This document shows, piece after piece, positions 6,357-10,000 of a stretch of DNA of 10,000 nt. Origin of the DNA: Candidatus Hydrogenedens sp. (GTDB taxonomy: Bacteria; Hydrogenedentota; Hydrogenedentia; Hydrogenedentales; Hydrogenedentaceae); the NCBI GenBank assembly GCA_020216745.1, contig JAIWNQ010000125.1:1-10000 (forward strand), written 5' to 3'. The position numbers and the translations under genes are program-made. The notes below the pieces were generated by a model, which worked only from the letters and a program-made list of their open reading frames with translations, did not search any database and had not been told where the DNA came from. Within the stretch, counting starts at the first letter, position 1. Every line of letters begins with the position of its first letter.

Positions 6357-9300
6357 TTATGAGGCTTCTTTTCCAACGCTGAAGAATCGTGCACCGGTTG
6401 TATCTATGATATCCGGTGTAACAAAAATCAATAGACTGGACTGCGATACTTCTTTAGATTTTCCACGGAAGAAGAAACCAATTAAGGGAATATCAGCAAG
6501 GTATGGCATCTTTTGATTATTATGGATAGTTTTATCCTGTACCAAACCACCAAGAACGAGAGTATCACCATCATGCACAATTACGTTGGTCCATGCTGCC
6601 TGCCACGATGTTGTCGGCAATACAATCTCTGTGACTGTTTCATTAGTGCCCACAATATTCTTCTGTTCAAATCTCTTTTCACCGATACGAGCACGCACTT
6701 CAGGATTTAACCAAAGACGTATCTGGTCGTTATCGCGAATTTGAGGTGTAACAGATAAGGCTATACCGAAATTAAATGGACTGAACATTGGCTGAGTAAT
6801 AACGGATTGTGTTGGGGTGCCACCAAATCCACCTTCTGTGGTCCAAACTTCATTATAAACCTGGGTTAAATAATATTCAGTCTGGAAATCTGCAACTACT
6901 GCTGGCTTACGGTTCATCGTTGTTACACGAGGAGCACTAAGTAATTCTGACTCTGATAAACTATTCAGATAGTCAAATGACACACTTAATTTGTCCCCAT
7001 CTGCATTATCTATAATTTTTGTCATGATACTAAAAGTTGGATTCGCTGCAGATAATGCTGGGTCAACCAACCCTGAAATTGTCCCCTGTGTAACAGAATT
7101 ACGAATAACCTGGCTCCCATCAGGCCGGACATAAAATGGTACTTCTTCATCCACACCATCACCATTTATATCATAACTATAAGTCTGCTGTGATAAATAT
7201 TCATTTTGTCGGGGTCTATTGTTTTGGTCACTTAAATCGCCTGACCAGTTAAATCCTATTTTCTTTAAATCAGATACACGAACGGTTAAGAATTTTGCTT
7301 CGATACTTACCTGTTTAGGTGTAACATCAATTTGCCCTAAAACTTGTTCGAACTTGTCTAAATTTGTAGGGGTGTTCGTTACAATAAGCATGTTTGTTGC
7401 TTCATTATACGCTATCTTGGAAAGGACTTCACCCGTGTATGGTTCCTTAATAGAAGGTATAGCATCAGCAAGAATTTGTAAGCCTGACATTTGAGATTCT
7501 TCAAAACCGGCACGAGCACCCAATTGGGCTGTACCAGCCGCACCTCCATATCCTGTAGTAGTTGTACCTGTTGCTAATGCTCCTCTACCACCTAAACCTG
7601 CTGTAGCACCTGTTCCTGCTTGTACTATACCTACTGGACCTAATTCACCTACAACCTGGTCACTGATTGATGAAAACATATCTGAAATATTACTTAATGT
7701 GGTAACATCTCTTCCATAACCACCCATACCTCCGTACATACCTCCACCATATCCGCCCATACCACCTCTGTAACCACCATACATACCTCCGCCATACATA
7801 CCGCCCATTCCGCCTCCATACATTCCGCCCATTCCGCCTCCATACATACCACCGCCATATCCACCTACCCCACCTCTATAGCCTCCACCATAACCACCGC
7901 CTCCATACATTCCGCCCATTCCGCCTCCATACATCCCTCCTCCATACATTCCACCCATTCCGCCTCCATACATCCCTCCTCCATACATTCCACCCATTCC
8001 GCCCCCATACATCCCTCTTCCACCATACATTCCGCCTCCATACATTCCGCCCATTCCGCCTCCGTATCCTCCTCCTCCTCCTACTCCACCGAAAGGATTA
8101 CGAAGTACTAATTTAAATAGTATATCCGCCCCGACATTTCTCAATTCATAGAATCTGGTCTCTAAAGGCTCGAATGTTTCTTGACGAATAATTTCAGGTT
8201 TACTTATCCACACAAAACCTGGCTGAACAGAAAAATCTAAGCCAAGAGGTCGTAATAAAGCCTTTAATGCTTCTCTTAATGTAACATCTTTAAGACTTAT
8301 ATACGGAACAATACCATCCGATTTCGTACCATAATAGACATCTGCTTGAGCTAAACCTACTCCGGGTGTTCCTGGTGTACCATACGGTGTCGTTCCAATC
8401 CCGCCACCTTGGAACCCACCAGGTCCTGGTCTTAGTCCAACACCCCCTGTTGTAGGAGCAGCGCCTCCAGGCGGACGAAGTCCACCTGGAGCACCACCAA
8501 AGGCAGGTGCTCCTGGAGGGCCACCGGGCATTCCCAATGCTCCGGGCTGAGCAGGTTGGCCCGTTGCTTGCTGAGCTTGTTGTTTTGCTGGTGGTTCTAC
8601 AGCTCGATTATCAATAACAATGTTTACTCCGTAACTATCAGAAATAAATTGCGTAATTTCACTTATATGTATATCTTCAAATTCAATACTTACTACTGAA
8701 TCTAATGATTTCTCTATCTCGCTCACTTTCGTTACTGGTGCAACTTCTTCTTCAATTTCTGGGACTGTAAATTTATAAGGTTTTATACCTCTTGCGTCAG
8801 CACCTTCTGGAAGCTGTTTTTGCTTCTCAATAAAATCTCTAATCTTGGCTCTATCTTCTGCAACTTTTCTTTCAGATTCTTTAACAGATTGTTGATGCAG
8901 TTTGATTGTCGCCTGATGAAGTCCTTCACGAGCTATATCATTTTTAGGGTCAATTAAAAGTATATTGTTATATATCTCTACTGCGATATCAAATTTTTGC
9001 GCTTCCATATAACGTTGAGCATCAGAAAGTAACTTTTGTACTCTTTCCTTTTTTAATTCATCTGCTGTTTTTTCAGGGACTTCAGTTGGTACTGCAGGTT
9101 GAAATGTCTCAAAAGCAGGCGGTGCAGTTGCTTCTGGCTTTTCACCTATTGAAAGTTGTAATTGTGCATTACATTTTTGTTGGTACACCTGAGCTTCTTG
9201 ATGATTTGGATTTAAGGCAAGAGCACGATTGAACTCAGTTAACGCTTCACGATACAATTCTTTTTTATATAGTCCAACCCCTCTACGGAAATACGTTTCT

Positions 9301-9509
9301 GCATTTTCTTCCGCTGGAGGATTTTGTCCTGAATCTATATTTTCTGCTGATGTTGCATCCTGAACTTCAAGAGGTGCAACTGCAGATACCTCTTCTGAGG
9401 CATTTGATTCTGTTTGTGCACGAGCCCCGCTCGACATTATCAAAAGGATTGACACAAACAATAATAAAAACTTAACTACTCGATAATGAAAATGTTTTGT
9501 TGTAAACAT
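6357..9509 (-). CDS. Outer-membrane secretin (GspD/PilQ family) with TPRs and two low-complexity inserts
   Basis: This protein of 1050 residues (if started at 9509) should form the multimeric outer-membrane channel of a type IV pilus or type II secretion-like system. A signal peptide (1-31) ends in ARA. TPR-like pairs follow at about 70-103 and 156-190, then a charged helical stretch. An STN/N0-type domain starts at about 272 and is split by an 84-residue Pro/Gly/Ala/Gln insert (306-389), resuming with ISLKDVTLREALKALL. An N1-type domain starts with RFYELRNVGADILFKL and is split by a 126-residue Gly/Met/Tyr tract (474-599), ending with NEATNMLIVTNTPTNLDKF. The secretin core (about 733-1040) carries VLGGLVQD (985-992), PLIGFFF (1008-1014) and LLIFVTPDII. 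ATG 9509 is preferred because GGAGG lies 11 nt upstream and the signal peptide then has a normal length. An ATG at 9602 with its own AAGGA would add 31 residues before the signal and cannot be excluded. Confidence 0.95.
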   Translation of the reverse strand: MFTTKHFHYRVVKFLLLFVSILLIMSSGARAQTESNASEEVSAVAPLEVQDATSAENIDSGQNPPAEENAETYFRRGVGLYKKELYREALTEFNRALALNPNHQEAQVYQQKCNAQLQLSIGEKPEATAPPAFETFQPAVPTEVPEKTADELKKERVQKLLSDAQRYMEAQKFDIAVEIYNNILLIDPKNDIAREGLHQATIKLHQQSVKESERKVAEDRAKIRDFIEKQKQLPEGADARGIKPYKFTVPEIEEEVAPVTKVSEIEKSLDSVVSIEFEDIHISEITQFISDSYGVNIVIDNRAVEPPAKQQAQQATGQPAQPGALGMPGGPPGAPAFGGAPGGLRPPGGAAPTTGGVGLRPGPGGFQGGGIGTTPYGTPGTPGVGLAQADVYYGTKSDGIVPYISLKDVTLREALKALLRPLGLDFSVQPGFVWISKPEIIRQETFEPLETRFYELRNVGADILFKLVLRNPFGGVGGGGGYGGGMGGMYGGGMYGGRGMYGGGMGGMYGGGMYGGGMGGMYGGGMYGGGMGGMYGGGGYGGGYRGGVGGYGGGMYGGGMGGMYGGGMGGMYGGGMYGGYRGGMGGYGGGMYGGMGGYGRDVTTLSNISDMFSSISDQVVGELGPVGIVQAGTGATAGLGGRGALATGTTTTGYGGAAGTAQLGARAGFEESQMSGLQILADAIPSIKEPYTGEVLSKIAYNEATNMLIVTNTPTNLDKFEQVLGQIDVTPKQVSIEAKFLTVRVSDLKKIGFNWSGDLSDQNNRPRQNEYLSQQTYSYDINGDGVDEEVPFYVRPDGSQVIRNSVTQGTISGLVDPALSAANPTFSIMTKIIDNADGDKLSVSFDYLNSLSESELLSAPRVTTMNRKPAVVADFQTEYYLTQVYNEVWTTEGGFGGTPTQSVITQPMFSPFNFGIALSVTPQIRDNDQIRLWLNPEVRARIGEKRFEQKNIVGTNETVTEIVLPTTSWQAAWTNVIVHDGDTLVLGGLVQDKTIHNNQKMPYLADIPLIGFFFRGKSKEVSQSSLLIFVTPDIIDTTGARFFSVGKEAS
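7713..8090 (-). repeat. Gly/Met/Tyr-rich coding tandem repeat inside the secretin N1 domain
   Basis: The tract covers residues 474-599 of the secretin and is almost entirely Gly, Met and Tyr with a few Arg and Val, built from blocks such as MYGGG and MGG. At DNA level the clearest tandem unit is 39 bp (13 residues, MYGGGMYGGGMGG type). The copies at 7932-7970 and 7971-8009 differ by one base, and degenerate copies lie on both sides. The tract replaces the loop expected between the helix and the last strands of the N1 domain. It is likely disordered or self-associating in the periplasm (inference), and its length is likely to vary between strains. Confidence 0.92.
8343..8594 (-). repeat. Pro/Gly/Ala-rich low-complexity insert inside the secretin STN/N0 domain
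   Basis: This tract encodes secretin residues 306-389, beginning PAKQQAQQATGQ and passing through PGG, GAP and RPPGG blocks to GTPGVGLAQA. It interrupts the STN/N0 fold between NIVIDNRAVE and VPYISLKDV, where related proteins have a short loop. Unlike the Gly/Met/Tyr tract it is not a regular tandem repeat at DNA level. Confidence 0.85.
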
Positions 9510-9520
9510 TCGTAATTTTT

Positions 9521-9525
9521 CCTCC
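9521..9525 (-). promoter_or_regulatory. Ribosome binding site favouring the internal secretin start
   Basis: GGAGG on the - strand lies 11 nt before the ATG at 9509, just upstream of a well-formed signal peptide. A competing AAGGA site around 9609-9613 serves the ATG at 9602. Confidence 0.55.
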
Positions 9526-9613
9526 GGTGGTTTTTTGTTGATAACCGTTTGGAAGTTATTATTATATATACAATTATCTAATAAATTAAACACCATTTTC
9601 ATTTTTTTTCCTT

Positions 9614-10000
9614 TTATTTTCTCATTTCAAGTGTAAATCTTCTTCCATATTGTTCAGAATATATAATAACAGTTTTTTCATCCGGATTGACTTGTTCCAA
9701 AATAAATTGTTCGAACTCTTCGCCTTCATCATACCATTTTGTTGTAGAACGAGTACGAAGTTGTGCTCTCCATTTTTCGCCAACTTGTCGTATATTAAGT
9801 AATGTGATTCCGAGGTCTTTTGCTGTGACTGCTTGTTCTCCTTTTTTGCCTGTGGTTTCACCTGCAAAATACCAGAAAGGATTTTCACGCCATAGTGAAG
9901 CATAGGTTCCAGGAATAGATAATGAGGGTGGTAATGGTGGCACAGGAGGTCTGAGTTCATCCGGCACCTCCTTCCGTGGTGGAGAATAAGTTTTTTCTAC
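9614..10000 (-). CDS. Probable PilP/GspC-like periplasmic connector protein (5' partial)
   Basis: The frame is open from the right window edge to TAA at 9614-9616, giving 128 visible residues. A Pro-rich linker (PPR, then RPPVPPLPPS, about residues 7-27) leads to a small globular C-terminal domain. That domain has ITLLNIRQ, KWYDEGEEF and VIIYSEQYGRRFTLEM. The pattern of a short beta-rich domain, with an 'effect of setting, then re-interpretation of the residue string' layout ending in a strand like RRFTLEM, resembles the C-terminal domain of PilP and the HR domain of GspC. Both are inner-membrane lipoproteins or anchored proteins that contact the secretin N-domains. The stop lies 11 bp before the upstream secretin ATG and 104 bp before the preferred one, matching the usual pilP-pilQ order. 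The similarity is by pattern only and weak; the N-terminal anchor would lie outside the window. A GTG at 9967 could serve as a start only with a badly spaced ribosome site, so the gene probably begins beyond the edge. Confidence 0.6.
   Translation of the reverse strand, partial: VEKTYSPPRKEVPDELRPPVPPLPPSLSIPGTYASLWRENPFWYFAGETTGKKGEQAVTAKDLGITLLNIRQVGEKWRAQLRTRSTTKWYDEGEEFEQFILEQVNPDEKTVIIYSEQYGRRFTLEMRK

Noticed and set aside
7219-7494. 91-residue + strand frame antisense to the secretin
   Set aside because: It is antisense to a well-conserved secretin segment, with no ribosome site or family resemblance.
9622-9960. 112-residue - strand frame overlapping the PilP/GspC-like gene, with GGAGG six bases before its ATG
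   Set aside because: Despite the ideal ribosome site, its product is low in recognisable structure (His/Tyr-rich start, Lys/Asn-rich rest). The other frame has a coherent Pro-rich linker and beta domain and runs on through the window edge.

Overview
The window comes from an AT-rich, diderm (Gram-negative-type) bacterium. A Kdo transferase and an outer-membrane secretin both require an outer membrane. The left edge carries a Glu-Gly repeat protein ending in a duplicated EF-hand/dockerin-like module with 'LLRxIQFFN' and 'EGTEDGY' signatures. From memory this combination is typical of Candidatus Hydrogenedentota and also occurs in Lentisphaerae. That assignment is inference, because the window holds no rRNA or other phylogenetic marker.

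Layout. Positions 1-707 (+ strand) hold the 3' end of a large secreted or surface protein, closed by a strong rho-independent terminator at 736-771. Positions 772-1346 contain no convincing protein gene. This stretch is purine-rich on the + strand and has a possible promoter and two clear stem-loops, so it may encode an untranslated RNA. Everything from 1347 to 10000 lies on the - strand and reads right to left with short gaps. The order is: a PilP/GspC-like fragment (9614-10000, cut by the window edge), a large secretin (6357-9509), waaA/kdtA (5052-6314), two sugar-type ABC permeases (4030-4977 and 3171-4046), their lipoprotein solute-binding protein (1873-3168), and a DUF962/Mpo1-like membrane protein (1347-1811).

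How the genes work together. The PilP/GspC-like protein and the secretin form a natural pair: an inner-membrane-linked periplasmic connector and the outer-membrane channel of a type IV pilus or type II secretion machine. WaaA builds the inner core of lipopolysaccharide. The three ABC genes form an importer of the MalFG/UgpAE class that lacks a local ATPase. The Mpo1-like protein is probably a lipid-modifying membrane enzyme. The cell-envelope theme is consistent, but the cluster looks like a run of co-directional genes rather than a single pathway.

The most unusual points are the secretin's two low-complexity inserts placed inside the loops of two separate periplasmic domains, and the unexplained + strand intergenic region. 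I saw no tRNA, rRNA, CRISPR array, insertion sequence or obvious phage gene.
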